Below, piece after piece: positions 1-15,176 of a DNA stretch of 64,000 nucleotides; the first letter of the stretch is position 1, and each line of letters starts with the position of its first letter. Position numbers and translations under genes: made by a program. The notes under the pieces were generated by a model that ran no database searches, had not been told where the DNA came from, and saw only the letters and a list, made by a program, of their open reading frames with translations. The DNA comes from Xestospongia bergquistia (Eukaryota > Porifera > Demospongiae > Haplosclerida > Petrosiidae), in assembly GCA_963965975.1 (NCBI GenBank), contig OZ014416.1, positions 8,660,432-8,724,431 of the forward strand. Reading direction: 5' to 3'.

Positions 1-23
1 ATGTTAGTGTGATGTGACCATTA

Positions 24-2521
<2,498 letters not shown>

Positions 2522-2646
2522 TTCATGTAAAGTGAACTAATGTGATTGTGAATAGTCTCTTTCTCTCTTCCTCCCCGTATAAACAACACTAACTAAGAAG
2601 GGTGTGGCATCAAAATAGGAGCCACACCTCCAATTAATCACTTATA
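2522..2646. promoter_or_regulatory. Shared divergent promoter of TFIIS and MECR
   Basis: Only 125 bp separate the two opposed start codons, so both genes must share upstream DNA unless their promoters lie inside the transcripts. No convincing TATA box is seen. Confidence 0.55.
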
Positions 2647-4456
2647 ATGAAGTCCTTATATAATGCTATGTCTCTAACTAGGACCAGTTCTGTGAGATTT
2701 AGGAGTAGTTGGTCATTGGTCTACAACAAACATGGTAATCCCAATGACGTCATTAAGTATGTTACCATGGCAACCAATGTTACAGTGCTTATCGTAAAAA
2801 TTTATTTTTATAGCTTGCAAGAGACGTCATTGCCGGACGTTGGAGATGACGAGATAGAAATTGAAATGTTGCTAGCTGCAGTCAATCCCTCAGATATAAA
2901 TCAAATTCAAGGTATGCTCTCTCTCATTGGCCATTTATTTATTATTATTCTTTTCATTATTGATTATAATTACTTAGGGACATACCCATTAAAACCAGTA
3001 TTGCCTGCTGTGGGTGGTAATGAAGGAGTGGGTGTGGTCAGAAGGCGTGGTAAAAATGTGACATCATTTGGTGAAGGGGATTGGGTGATACCTATAATAG
3101 CTGGAGTAGGTATGTATCCATTTATTTTCATGCGTCCATTATTCTATAAATACTTACCCACATTTGTTTAGGTGTCTGGCGTACTCATCTTGTCTCCAAA
3201 GCAGACAAGTTCCTACGTCTACCTCAGACAATACCACTAGACTTTGCTGCTACTCTTCAAGTTAATCCACCTACTGCATATCGCATGTTAAAAGATTTTG
3301 TATCATTACAACCTGGTGACTGTGTGATACAAAATGGAGCTAACAGTGCTGTAGGCCAATCTGTCATACAACTCTGTGCAGCATGGGGACTACATAGTAT
3401 TAATGTAATACGATCTAGGTGAGATAGAGAAAGTTAGCTATATAGGTCCTTGTTAAGTAGAGTAATTGGTTGTGCTCAGAAATGTTGTTAAAATCTTTAA
3501 ATATTAAAGAAATTCATTGATTAACTTGTACATGTACTAATAAAATAATGAACACTTTTGTAATTTTTAAAATATTAATACAACATTTAAGAACAGTGAT
3601 ATTAATGTCCCTTAACAAGGACTTATAACTCTAACTTCATAAACAATTTTGTTAAAGTCTGTAAAAAAATTAAAGAAATTCATTAATGTATTGTACATGG
3701 ACTATTAAAACAATGGAATTATTAGAGAGAGAGTAGGAATTTGAACATTGTTTATTCTCCTTTTTGTCAAGGGAGCAACGTTCTGAATTTGATGACATCG
3801 TCAAATATTTAAAAGATTTAGGAGCTACAGAAGTTGTCTCTGAAGAATTCCTAGCATCTCATAAAATGAAGGAGTTAATAAAAGTACTTATACATTATTA
3901 ATAGTATTAATTAATTCTCTTTATTACAGGAGTATACCCCTCCTTCATTAGCTCTTAATTGTGTGGGTGGAAAGAGTTCCACTGGATTAATTAAACACTT
4001 AAAAGATGAGGGGGTCATGATAACATATGGAGGAATGTCACGACAACCTGTTACCATACCAACAGTTAAGTACATAGTACATGTGAATTATATGTCATTT
4101 TGTTATAGAGTGCCTTTATATTCAAGCGTGTCCATTGTGTCGGGTACTGGAATGGATTATGGTTAATAAAGAATAAAGACAGTATGTGAAAGAATGGATG
4201 GATAAATTTGAGAATGGACATATAAAAATTAGAAATGGATGCATGCAATACATGTACTTAATTCAAGCATGTTCTTTTTTTAGATAGACATCTGATAGAG
4301 GATATGTTTGATGATTTATGTCGTATTGCTGTAGAGGGTCATCTCAAGGCTCCTCGTAATACACGTCATGAACTAAAGGACTATAGAACTGCTTTAGAAA
4401 ATGCATTAAAACCATTTGTATCAAGGAAACAATTATTAATAATAAATTCATTATAA
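2647..4456 (+). CDS. MECR: Mitochondrial trans-2-enoyl-CoA/ACP reductase, multi-exon
   Basis: MECR performs the last NADPH-dependent reduction of mitochondrial fatty acid synthesis, on the path to lipoate. The N-terminus ([18 protein letters not shown]) is Arg/Ser-rich and acid-free, fitting a mitochondrial targeting peptide. MDR-fold marks in order: [12 protein letters not shown], a Tyr in TYPLKP at the family's catalytic position, [19 protein letters not shown], the nucleotide-binding stretch [26 protein letters not shown] and [12 protein letters not shown]. Exons lie roughly at 2647-2748, 2815-2911, 2979-3105, 3172-3419, 3772-3880, 3930-4070, 4109-4181 and 4283-4456. The exon at 4109 encodes [16 protein letters not shown], with the usual FxKxVxxxGxW pattern before the C-terminal helix. 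It is tail-to-tail with RGS22, stops 63 bp apart. Confidence 0.92.
3448..3625. mobile_element. MITE-like element with TIRs in a MECR intron
   Basis: A tccttgttaag near 3449 is matched by its inverted form cttaacaagga near 3612, giving about 11-bp terminal inverted repeats around an AT-rich core. The core recurs at about 9270-9405 in an RGS22 intron and, more diverged, at about 3640-3725. No coding capacity. Confidence 0.6.
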
Positions 4457-4519
4457 TTACAGAGGTTCTCCTGTAATTGTGTCTTTTAAAGTATTATACA
4501 AAATAAAAAAATTAAAAAA

Positions 4520-5515
4520 TTATGACTTCACTGAAACTATTTTGGGCAAAATATTAACTTGTTTTGAAGGGGCTGCCTCATCTGAGAGGGAAAATGTACG
4601 TCTTAAATTAGGTTTCAAACAAGTATTACCAGTCAAAGACTTGGTACGCAATCTAGTCAAACCAGTTTTACAAACAGATTTGACTGGGAATGCATGTGTA
4701 TCAGGAGTGGAGACAGGTGATTGGAAACGAACATGCACAGATGTTGACTCTTGAAAACCTGTTTTTCCAGTTTGTTTAGATTTATATCTTTGTTCATGAT
4801 AATTTCTAGTCTTTAGATTACTTGTGTGATCTCTGTGTGACGTGGGTTGCACCTCTTGGGGGATGTTCTCTCCTGAGATATGTTCCTCTTGCTCAGGGTA
4901 AAGTTGATAATGTAATGACCCCATTTCCCCACAGTAAGTGTAGTCAGGTCGAGGAGACGAAAGACGAAATGAGATAGCAACCTCACCAAATTCTTTTAAT
5001 TCTCTTTCTTTCTTTAAACGTACTTTTCTCTCTTCTTCTGTTTCAAAATGTAACACAGATGATCTCTTTTGTTCTTCTTCAAGTTTTTCCAACTTAACAG
5101 CTTCTTCAGCCTTTCTCCTCTGCTCTTTAATTTGTCTCTCTAATGTTGTTAGTGCTACATTTAATGGCTGACGTGCATTATCAGTACAAAATGTCTGATA
5201 CTCCTGCCAGGAACTTTGTAAATAGTTAAAGACTGCAGCCTGTGTATAAGAGAAAGAGGGACATCATTGATATGATACAATTTTATTTCAAACCTGGGCT
5301 TCTCTGAAGACATATGGACCAAATTTTTTCTTAACCAATTCTTCAGCTATTGATGGAGGTATTTTGATCTGTACAATATAATAGGTGTTTAAGAGACATA
5401 GTTGATATATAGTACCTGGATTCTAGGTGAACAAGGTGATTGGATGTAACAGAAAATAATGGCTTTCATTTTCACTTGTAAGATATCTGGATTCATTTGA
5501 GTATGAAACATTTCC

Positions 5516-5597
<82 letters not shown>

Positions 5598-5789
5598 TTT
5601 TAAAATGCATTAACTAAACACCTACTTTAAATCGTTGGACTTCCAGCCAGAAGTCGACATTGTTAGCAGGAGCAGTACCTTCAGGAGCTTGAATGGAAAT
5701 GAAGTGTTTAAATAACAAACATTTAGTTTTATCCTGAAGTGTTCTTTTAAGCAGAATAGTCTCATGAGATTCTATGTATTGTGACAGAG

Positions 5790-5859
<70 letters not shown>

Positions 5860-8800
5860 GTGTACATTAGTTACTCTATTACCATTACTACTAACCAATC
5901 CTCCATTTTCATTGTCTGCTTCCCTCTGTTCCTGACCACTCCTACCGCCATTATGTCTCTCCAAAAACTCCTCAGTCTTCACATATATAGGAACCCATTT
6001 CTTCTCCAAACGACTGCGGATGTACTTCTGAGCTTCTATAAAAACTGAAGACTTTGGACAACTAGCTAACTTATGGCCTCCTCCAATATTAACAACCTAG
6101 TTAACAGAAGATATAATATATCATATCATACTCAATTCATCGATATTAACTTGTCTCTGTGCTTCTTTGCTTGCTGGACTCTGACTACCAAAGAAATATT
6201 GTTTAGTGAAATATTTTGAACGTATCTGCTTAGATTTCATATTTCTTAGAACTTTATCAGATGATGGAATAGATCGAAATGATTCTATTTCCATCCAACA
6301 AATCAGATCAATAGCAGCATGATTATTATTGAGAAAGATCTGTAAAACAATAGAAGAGATGACAAACAGATAATCACTGGCTCAAACTCACTTTAAAATG
6401 TTCTAACTCTTTTGGGTTGTTCATAATATCATTAAAACTCATTTCTTTATTCTCGACACTTGTCTCCATTTTATCTTTAATTTCTGTTAAAGAAGGATGG
6501 TCTGATTGATTTTGTAATTGTCTGACATCTTGTGAGGGTGTTATAAGTGACAATGGTGAGGGTGATCGAGTTAGAGAAGAGTCGCTACTTTCAGTATCAG
6601 AATAGGTACTGCCACACTGCAAATTTAATAGACAAATAGAAGCTATTAATATAACTTACTTCTTCGCTAAGTTTATCAAGATCATGATCAATCAATGATG
6701 ACATAATGACATCACCACTTACAACATAACAATGCTAATAAAAGAAAAAACAACTATTGATCCATGTGTCCATCAAACATATTATGTATCCATATAGTCA
6801 TTTATACATCCATTATTTAGTGTTTTTGTTTACTTTTTCAAAGAATTTCTCGTCCATTTTACACAGATCAATCCATACTTCAAATAAAATGCTTAAAACA
6901 TATTCCTCAGCATCATCAAATATATCTTCATAGGCTGGCCACAATCTCTCATGAATACTACATTGTATTGAGTGAGGACATTGTATAGTGTGGGGACTAC
7001 CATCAACAATGTAATGTCCATATAAATACTAAATAGAAAAGACATTAAAAAGGGAGAAAGAGAGAAAGGAGCATGAGAGAGTGAGGATGAACATTAAGAT
7101 AAGGGAGATAAAGAGAGAGGTCTTACCTTAGCTTTCATTTCTACAGTAGTTGGATTAAAAGTAAATCCAAAAAACATTGCCTTATATTCTTGTACATCTC
7201 TCCAGAACAGTAGGCATTGAATATAACTCTACAAGGTACTACATGAGATCTGATGCTAAAAGTTCATGATATATACTTTGTCTTCAAGTGTCTCCAAATG
7301 TTGTTGAAAATAACATCCAGACTTCCTTTTCTCTATAGCTAAACACTTTAAGAGCAGTCTGTATTCACCACTAAATAAAAAATATTTTGATAAATAGGAT
7401 ACAAGTAGTGAATAGTTCCTTACTTTCTATTACTATGATACTCTCCGATATCAGTTGGTGTCCCAGAGACTGACAATATTTGAAGGTCACTGTCATTATG
7501 AACATCAATAGGAGACAGAGGTTGTGATACATCTCGTGTGCTCTATGGCAAGAAAGACGTCTTCACTGTCTGACAGTCCATCTATCCATCCATCCATCAA
7601 TTCATCTTACCATAACACTTGTCCGTCTACTGGGCATAACTGGATAAGTGTTGTATTTTGCTAACTTGCTAAACAGGTTTGATGAGTCAACTCTCTCTCG
7701 AACTGAATCTCGACTCCACAACAATCGTGTTGTTGATGCAACATCGGATAATGGTATACCCTTACATGGAGGCTTGGCTTTTAAAGGTTGAAGACCACAG
7801 TCACTTTGTAGTAAGAGAGGAGTGGATTGGGCACGAGAATGACAAACTGGATTTGGTTTGAGTCCTATACGAGTACTTGAAACTCGTCTAATTGTGGGTG
7901 TGGGTGCTTTTGAAGGATGAGGGATATTGTTTACATAGTCGACATCTTTGTATTGGTGTGATAGTGAGGGTGACTTGTGTGAAGGAAGAGATGGAATTGA
8001 GTGAGCGAGAGTTGTATCTTTCTGCAGCGAGTGTAGTAAAAACCTTGGATACCTACATGAAGACATAAGGATTAGATCCTTGATTCATTCTCCATACCAA
8101 TATTTTCTAAGTCCATCTAACATTACATCTTGTATTCTTCTCAAGGTATCCATACTGACAGTGGTATTATCTCTGAGATTATATTGTGAACAGAAATCAT
8201 TGGGAAGACCAAGTGAGGAAGAACTCGACTTAAAATAGCAATCCTTTATTTCCTTTAACAGTCTACAAAGAATATACATGTAAATTAATGGATGTATAGT
8301 ATAAAAATGGACCAATATCTCTCACCTTTGTTGATCATCAGGTTTGTCACATGTCCTCAACTGTTCCACATCTAACCAGTACAACCAGTTTCGTTCACCA
8401 GCTTTACCACTTAAAAACTTGCGAAACAAGTTCATACCTGATTTTGATGTTAACATGTTCAATTCTCTCTCCTTTTCTGATAACTTAGTAGCCATCTTTG
8501 AGTCACTGAAGCTAGCTGATCTTCTTCTGGAAGCTGATCTAGGAATAGATGGGCTACTAATGTTACTATGGCAACTTGGAGACGGGGAGAGTAAAGGTAG
8601 ATCACTAGCATTGTGTGTCTTAGTTGTAGATTTAGGACGAGATAAAGGAGGTGTTGTCATGGTTACATTGAAGGAGGCAGATCGTCTTCGTGTTGATCTA
8701 GGCCTACCAGATTGGACTCTTTTCTCTGGAAACGATTGTTGCCATTTTAATTCCTCTATGACAAGTTTTTCTTTTTCTTGTTTTATATATTTATTGAAAA

Positions 8801-9187
8801 AAGAGGAACATCCTGTCATTAGTAGTTGATGAAGTTTGTACTCTGAATAGAGGTCACTGTTAATGAAGAGTGGGAGTCGATATTGTGTTACCCATTTCCA
8901 TATATGGTGTGGCTCTAAAGACTAAAATTATACATATTATATTATAGCTACTATCTATCCATTTAACATCCATTAACTATTTCTATCTATCCATTAACAA
9001 TTTCTATATATCCATTTAACATCCATTAACTATTTCTATATATCCATTTATAATACCTTTGTATATCATTTTAGCATAAACTATTAATTATATAGTCCAT
9101 TGTCTAAAATTAACAGGGGCTTAAGATCTTTTTAAATTCTTCATAAGGTATCCTACTGATACATACACACACACATATATATATATA

Positions 9188-9244
<57 letters not shown>

Positions 9245-9909
9245 TGTTGCTATTGTAATGATTACCATGTTAAAATCTATTAAAGATTAAAGAAATTCAT
9301 TGATTAACTTGTACATGTACTAATAAAACAAGGAACACTTTTGTCATTTTAAAAACATTAATACAACATTTAAGAACAGTGATATTAATGTTATTTAATA
9401 ATGATGCAAAATATTGATATTATTCTTACCATTTCAATACTGTTATCTGTTAGGTATAATGTCTCCTCACTCAATGTCCTATAGAACGTATTAGTCCCCT
9501 CCATAATATCGTTGCTATGGTAACTGTCACATTGAACTTGTTCAAATAGTCCATTATGTCTATTGTAGAAAACTCGACATGAAAATATCTAGAATGGATT
9601 AATAGAATGAAAAATGGATAGATAAATCCAAATGGATGCACAATAAGCCTACTAACCGGTAACAGTAAAAATGCATTAAAATATTCAACAAAAATTGGAT
9701 CTTGTAGAAAAATAACCTGCAGTGTAAGAAATAGGAGAGTGAATTACTGTAAAGACCCTGCAATTAACACTATTAATTACTATAAAGACCCTGCAATTAA
9801 CACTATTAAATAAGCAAAACCTTACCAGATTCTCTGAAGTAAGAGTTTGAGAAGTTAGCTCCTCTTTATCTTTCCAAGCTATTGAGGTTGCAAGTTGCAG
9901 TGCAGACAT
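4520..9909 (-). CDS. RGS22: RGS22-like multi-RGS-domain protein, many exons
   Basis: A long multi-exon gene for an RGS22 orthologue. The vertebrate protein is a large, testis- and cilium-associated member of the RGS family. It starts at 9909 (MSALQLATSIAWKDKEEL) and continues in an exon near 9655-9717 with VEYFNAFLLLPIF, like the RGS22 N-terminus. Four RGS-like segments are visible: near 8350-8440 (FRKFLSGKAGERNWLYWLD), 6840-7330 (CLLFWRDVQEYK; EEYVLSILFEVW), 6170-6440 (DLICWMEIESFRSI; YFFGSQSPAS) and 5290-5690 (NVDFWLEVQRFK; KKFGPYVFREAQ). A charged coiled coil follows (ERQIKEQRRKAEEAVKLEK). The last exon (4520 to about 5238) is a family-typical Ser-rich tail. Ser/Arg-rich linkers lie at 7602-8066 and 8460-8819. 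The start is 81 bp from the divergent SPAG7 start. Confidence 0.88.
5518..5594. repeat. (GA)n microsatellite at an RGS22 3' splice site
   Basis: On the minus strand this is (CT)n running directly into the acceptor ctctctag before GAAATGTTTCATACTC, so the microsatellite is the polypyrimidine tract. Confidence 0.9.
5789..5855. repeat. (GA)n microsatellite at an RGS22 3' splice site
   Basis: As with the array 200 bp away: minus-strand (CT)n ends in ctctcag directly before the exon starting TCTCTGTCACAATAC. Confidence 0.9.
9166..9241. repeat. (CA)n/(TA)n microsatellite in an RGS22 intron
   Basis: A short CA run followed by about 65 bp of TA dinucleotides. It sits where the left end of the dispersed repeat that follows should be. 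Confidence 0.9.
9270..9405. repeat. Dispersed repeat shared with a MECR intron
   Basis: About 135 bp (attaaagaaattcattgatt ... aagaacagtgatattaatgt) nearly match 3495-3605. Only the core is kept, without the left inverted repeat, so this is probably a truncated copy of the same MITE-like element. Confidence 0.7.
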
Positions 9910-9990
9910 TGTTGTTGCTATCGTAACGAGATGCCACGCCCATCACTGTTTATTGGTAGGCAGAGTGTAGGCGTTGGCTCAAAGCAGGTA
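9910..9990. promoter_or_regulatory. Shared divergent promoter of RGS22 and SPAG7
   Basis: 81 bp between opposed start codons. An in-frame ATG at 9931 would extend SPAG7 by 20 residues but has no counterpart in the family, which begins at MDLLGSILNSM. Confidence 0.5.
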
Positions 9991-11235
9991 ATGGACTTAC
10001 TGGGCTCTATCTTAAATTCTATGGACAAACCGCCAACTCCTAGTGAACAGGAGAGATTAGCCGCTAAAGGTGTCTTATTAAGACTAATATCTGTACTGTA
10101 GTATGTTTGGATTAATGATATATAGTATAATATACTGTAGTCATGTGATTATGCCATGAAATCACGTGATCTTTGTTAGAAATGAAGCAGAAATTGGAGA
10201 AAGAACAAGCAATTGAAAAAAAGAAACGAGAGGAATTACGTTCAAAGGTAAGTCGTCACTTAATTAATTATTCATTAATGATAATAATTAATTTGTAGGT
10301 AATTAAGCAAATTGGAGTTTTTCTAGAAGATGGGACAAAAAAAAGAATGAAATTCTCACCAATGAATAAAGTATTTCGATCAATTGTGTAAGTTTATATG
10401 TCCATTTACATCTTATTCGTCCATTTCATAACTTAAGTATATCTTTTATGTATCTATTTGATATACTATCTGTCCATTTAGTCATGAAGTAGCAGAGACT
10501 GCAGGACTAATAGCTCATTCATTTGGTACTGAAGAAGTTGATAGATACGTAATGTTATTTAAAAAAGTAACTGTCCATTTAATACAACTATGTATCCATT
10601 TTCAAAAAGCATCAGTCCATTCTGTATAGATATATCCATATTTTGTAATTAGAATATTTTTTGTTTATCCATTCATTCTTTTATGCATCCATACTAATAA
10701 AATATGTATCTATTATTATATTATTGATCCATAGGAGTATGCACCATCAGAGGAAGAGCTACAGGCTCTTAGAAGAGGAGAAGTAAAAACAGTTATTCAA
10801 AATTTACTATTTTTTGTTATGCTAGGAGTTTGATCTAGCTCAAAGACCATCAGAAACTAATGTCCAATTGTTACCAAATTCAGCTGAGCAATCAGATTTA
10901 AGTATTAAGAAGGCGGAGCCTTTGTCTAATTACAGAGAAAAATACAAACATTTAATAGCAACTGAAATATCAGAACCGACAGCTGTAAAAACTGAACCAG
11001 AAAGACATTTTGGATTTGGTAAGTTATGAATAAACAGAACAATATAATAACTAATCTAATAATAATGAATAATTAATAACTTGTAGGACAAGATGATGAC
11101 TTTTTGTTGTTTATTATAGTACCAAGTGCTAATAAAAGAGATATTCGTTCAATTGAAGAAACTTTGAAAGATCTTCGTTCAAAGAAAAGAGCAAAGCTAT
11201 TAAATGATTTTGATGATACTGATGAACAATGTTAA
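9991..11235 (+). CDS. SPAG7: SPAG7-like R3H-domain protein, multi-exon
   Basis: Orthologue of sperm-associated antigen 7, a small, probably nuclear protein with an R3H single-strand nucleic-acid-binding domain. The start is set at 9991 because MDLLGSILNSMDKPPTPSEQ matches the family N-terminus. A basic coiled region follows (MKQKLEKEQAIEKKKREEL), then the R3H core FRSIVHEVAETAGLIAHSFG with the R-x3-H signature, RYVMLFKKEYAPSEEELQ, NYREKYKHLI, and a C-terminal ANKRDIRSIEETLKDLRSKK motif. At least six exons with short introns; the first joins 10071 to about 10181. The stop is at 11233-11235. Its last two exons were copied to 19618-19957. Confidence 0.92.
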
Positions 11236-11571
11236 TCACTTGACATATTCCTGTATTTTTGTCCTTTAATTTTTTGTATTTTCTCTTTTATTGCTAACTT
11301 ACAAGATTTCTTTTTATTATTACAAAAACAGTAAACCTCAAATTCCAATATAACATATAATATAATAAGTAAATTTGTTTTTGCATTATTAATGTATGAA
11401 GTCATCCTGCATAAAATGTGTGAAGTGGTGTCATGTGCTAATTTAGTAGACATAAAAGTGTCACCATCTTAACAAGTAACTATCATGTACATACTAATAC
11501 ATGCAATATGAGGATATATGTATTCCAAAGTGGCGTGATGTATTAATACTATGTTCACAGTTGACGTTTCC

Positions 11572-13002
11572 TTAAGAGAGTGGCTTACGAGCAACAATGC
11601 GTAACATAGGAGTGAAGATATCTGCTTTTCCTGATGCAATGAGACCTTCATTGCATGTCACTAGTATTGAGTAGATTTTTGTGGTTCCTTTGGGTACAAT
11701 GCCAATTAGCTCTAGACCAGTTAGTGCTACATAATAAAAGATACATCCGAGAGTTGAGGCATTAAAACATTGAAGTGAACAACATCCCTTGCCAACCAAG
11801 AATGCGTACCTGTAGAATGACAACATCAAAATAATACATCTCTCTCTTTCTCTCCATACCAAGGAAGGTCACCCTTTAAACGATAGTCATATGAATAGAC
11901 GATTTCAAACCCAGCTTCTTTAACTTTGGACAAAATATACTCTGTTGTGCGTATACTGGGAATTCCACTACCAAGCTACAAAATAGACAAACAATGAAAA
12001 TGAATGAACTATTAAAGTCATAAAATGCATAACTAACTAACCACAATATCTTGTTTAATCTTCTGGTGGGTGGGGTTATCAGGTAAATATTTCTCAGTCA
12101 TGGCCCATGCACTTTCAACAAAGCAAGCTCCTGGTTTTAACACACGGAAAATTTCCCCATAAGTAACTGACATGATGGTAGAATGAACAATTGACTCTAT
12201 AGCATATGCTCCATCAAATGTGTTATCATCAAAATTTTCCATGTTGCCAAAATCGCCCTGTATTTAGAAAGAGAGTGATAGCATTTGAATTAATATGATA
12301 TCTTAATAATGTATTAAAAGGAGTTTAGTTTCTGTAAAGGACAATTCTATAGCATCAACACACAACAAGCTTCACTAGTTAATACATATATGCATATAAT
12401 ATATTATTGTAATGATTGTGTATATTGTAATGGTGGCCTTCTTGAAAGTTAATAATTCTCATCTTGTCAAAATTACATATTGTACCGTTTGAAATGTGCA
12501 AAGATGTTGAAGGTTAGCTTTCTCTGTGTGTATACGAGAACGTTTAATTTGATATTCATTAAGATTTAGTCCTACAATTTGTGATCCTGTGGATTTAGCA
12601 ATTTGACGAGCTGGACCTCCAACTCCACAACCAACATCCTAGCACAATATGTAATGCAATAACTGTGGTAAATAAGAATAGTGTCTTTGAACTTACTAGT
12701 AATTTCATTCCTGGTTTTGCATGAAGATCACGTCCTATCTCAGACTGAAATTCAGAAATACACTCGTCCATGGTCTTATCACTAAACACTGGTGCGAAAT
12801 GGAAACTCGTCCCATAACAGTACTCATAAAAATCAGTCACTAAATCATAATAATTCTGTGCGATATCTTTAGCATGTTCTTCTAGTTCAGCATCTTGATT
12901 AGCATAAATTTTACTAAAGTTACTGGAGTAGCGAGAATAAACTGTCCTAGTTTCATCTCCGAGATGAGACAATTCTCTTATAGAAGGAGGTTGATCAGCC
13001 AT
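11572..13002 (-). CDS. SMT: Sterol 24-C-methyltransferase, copy 1 (SMT1)
   Basis: ERG6/SMT family: transfers a methyl group from S-adenosylmethionine to C-24 of the sterol side chain. Five exons. Exon 1 (13002 to about 12700) holds the sterol-binding Region I as [14 protein letters not shown]. Exon 2 has the SAM site [14 protein letters not shown]; exon 3 has [15 protein letters not shown] (Region III) and [15 protein letters not shown]. Exon 4 ends KGDLPW; exon 5 ends in the family tail [14 protein letters not shown]-stop. Fungal and plant enzymes have YEYGWG in Region I; this copy has Cys for the central Gly and Tyr for Trp, so activity may be altered. Splice sites and frame look intact. 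It lies tail-to-tail with SPAG7. Confidence 0.92.
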
Positions 13003-14419
13003 AACAACTTTAGGGAAAGAAACGAAGAAACTTTTCCTGCCAATACACGTTAGCCTTTTATACTGAGTTGTATACTATGCAGCGCACCATGATTGAGCTA
13101 ATCAACATTCTTGTTATCTCCGTTGACCAGTGTGCTGATTATAACGTTATAATTATGGCACAAACACGCAACCACTGGCGACATCAGTGTCTGCATCGAG
13201 TACATTTTAATAGAATTATGACTTTTTTATACACGCAACTTCCTTTAAAGTCCTGGTAAAGAAACCATTTAATATAGCTGTAATATAATTATCCTGATCA
13301 CACAACTACATTATATAATATTATATTAATTAGTACACAATCCATTCTGTTTTTGGAGTATTATAAATTTATATATGATGTGTAGACAGATTATTATATA
13401 TCAGTTCAATGGAGTGTTCTAACATGAATTGACTATACTAATTCCTGACATTCTTCTCAAGACAGTTTTGTATAATTTATATGTAATAATATGTTTTAAA
13501 TTCTACTTATTATCATTCTATTCTACAATGGGGGGTTAGGAAGATCATTTCAAGTAGGGATGCTACAATGATTCATGGGTCCAATTTTAATTTAAGATTA
13601 ATTAATTATGTTAAAGAAAAACCATTGTATTTGTAAGTATTCATTCAGTAAAATTTCCAAAGTAATTTATTCTTTTTTGATTGCTGGAAACGAATGTGTG
13701 ATTCATGACTTAGCAGAGGTACATTGTTCACTCAATCTTGTGGAAATTGGAACAAATGTAGCAATTTTTGATACAGCCTCTTTGTGTGTGTGCTGCTTTT
13801 CTCATGTTCTTCAAATCGTTTCAACACTTTGCCCTAGTGTCCAAATCCATTGGTAATGAATGCTGATTTTTGACATGATTTCCTGAAAACCAATAAATTA
13901 AGTTTTTTTAGCATGCTGGCATATCGAACAGAAGATCTAGTACTTGGTTGTGCACACACTTATCCAAGGATATTTACCATACCATGCAGGTTGTATCTTT
14001 ATTGAATAACTTATAAGTGTAGTATCTTGTCTTTGACTGCTGTGGCTTGTCCTGGATTCAGAGAGATTTAGTGGATGATAGGGACAGCTACAGCAAGGAC
14101 ATTCACATGATGGTGACTCTGCCACTGGTTCAATGACTTGATAAAGTTCATCATGTCATGCTGTGATTCACTAGTTTATTCAAAGCTGGAGCACTCAAGG
14201 AACTAAAGGAGCTGTTATAAATTTAGATAGAAACAACAAAAGATAAGGCCACTGCAATTGAATTCATAGTTTCCCGTTTCCCGCCCGCACTCCTCCGCTT
14301 CTAATTTCAAAATTTTTCATTATTTGTGTATTTCGTTTATTATCGTATATTATTACCCTCGTGGCGTTGTCTCTCTCTCGATAATCAGGCGTTAATTTAC
14401 TTAATTACCGACTAAACTA
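13003..14419. other. Upstream region of SMT1 and gene-poor DNA
   Basis: The first 500 bp are related to the sequences upstream of SMT2 (21988-22530) and SMT3 (26556-27010), so promoter DNA was copied with the genes. From 13.6 to 14.4 kb I see no recognisable gene; open frames are short and unlike known proteins. Confidence 0.6.
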
Positions 14420-14875
14420 CCTTATTAGACGTTTTACTCGCTATCCTCCGTCTCTTAAATCATAACTCAGCTGCTTTTACTCGGTCTGGTCGGGTTGCTG
14501 TTCAACCAGTTGGATGCCCAGTCGTTAAGCGTTTTTGGTAAGTCACGTGACTTGGTTAGATCCCTGACTATCTTCAAAGTATTTAGTTAATTTCAGTTTT
14601 GTCTCTTCTGCAATTTCACTCACTTTTTCTAATTACAATGCTTCACTTGGTCAATACTGCAGCAGCATCCCTGTGTAGAAAGACGTTACTTCCATGGACA
14701 ATATTGAAAGTCGATGATCAGGAACAGACTATATCAAGGTAATTTTCAAGGTAATTTCGAATTGATGTCAGCTCAAGTAGGAAAGGACAAGAACACTCTC
14801 GATCTTGTCAATGTTACTCTTCTGTTAGTTGCTGTGGTGAATTCTTTTGGTCCATTCTTAAAATATACAGTAAAT

Positions 14876-15176
14876 CATAGGTGTAGGAACAATTTTGTCA
14901 TTGGGGGGGCACATATGTAACATTTTAACATTGTTTAGTTTAACAGTGAAGTATTTCAATAACAACCAAAATAAACCTTCTGTCGTTTACACTGACAAAA
15001 ATTTTAAAGATGTTTTTACATAAAATGTGTATCTACAGCTGTAAATTGTATTATGAGGATAGGGATTGAAAAGTGGCTAATCTAAATCAGTTGATTGTGA
15101 GACCATCTCACAATATACCAAAAATATTGGGGGGGGGGCACGTGCCCCCTGTGCCCCCCCTGTTCCTACACCTATG
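14876..15176. mobile_element. 301-bp MITE nested in the transposase
   Basis: 16-bp terminal inverted repeats begin cataggtgtaggaaca and end tgttcctacacctatg. The flanks carry a 5-bp direct repeat taaat (14871-14875 and 15177-15181), a target-site duplication. The inside is non-coding, with G-runs near the left end and a G-run/cacgtg/C-run palindrome near the right. Removing it with one TSD copy rejoins the transposase frame (Thr-Val-Asn-Ile-Asp), so it inserted while that frame was still continuous there. Confidence 0.88.
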
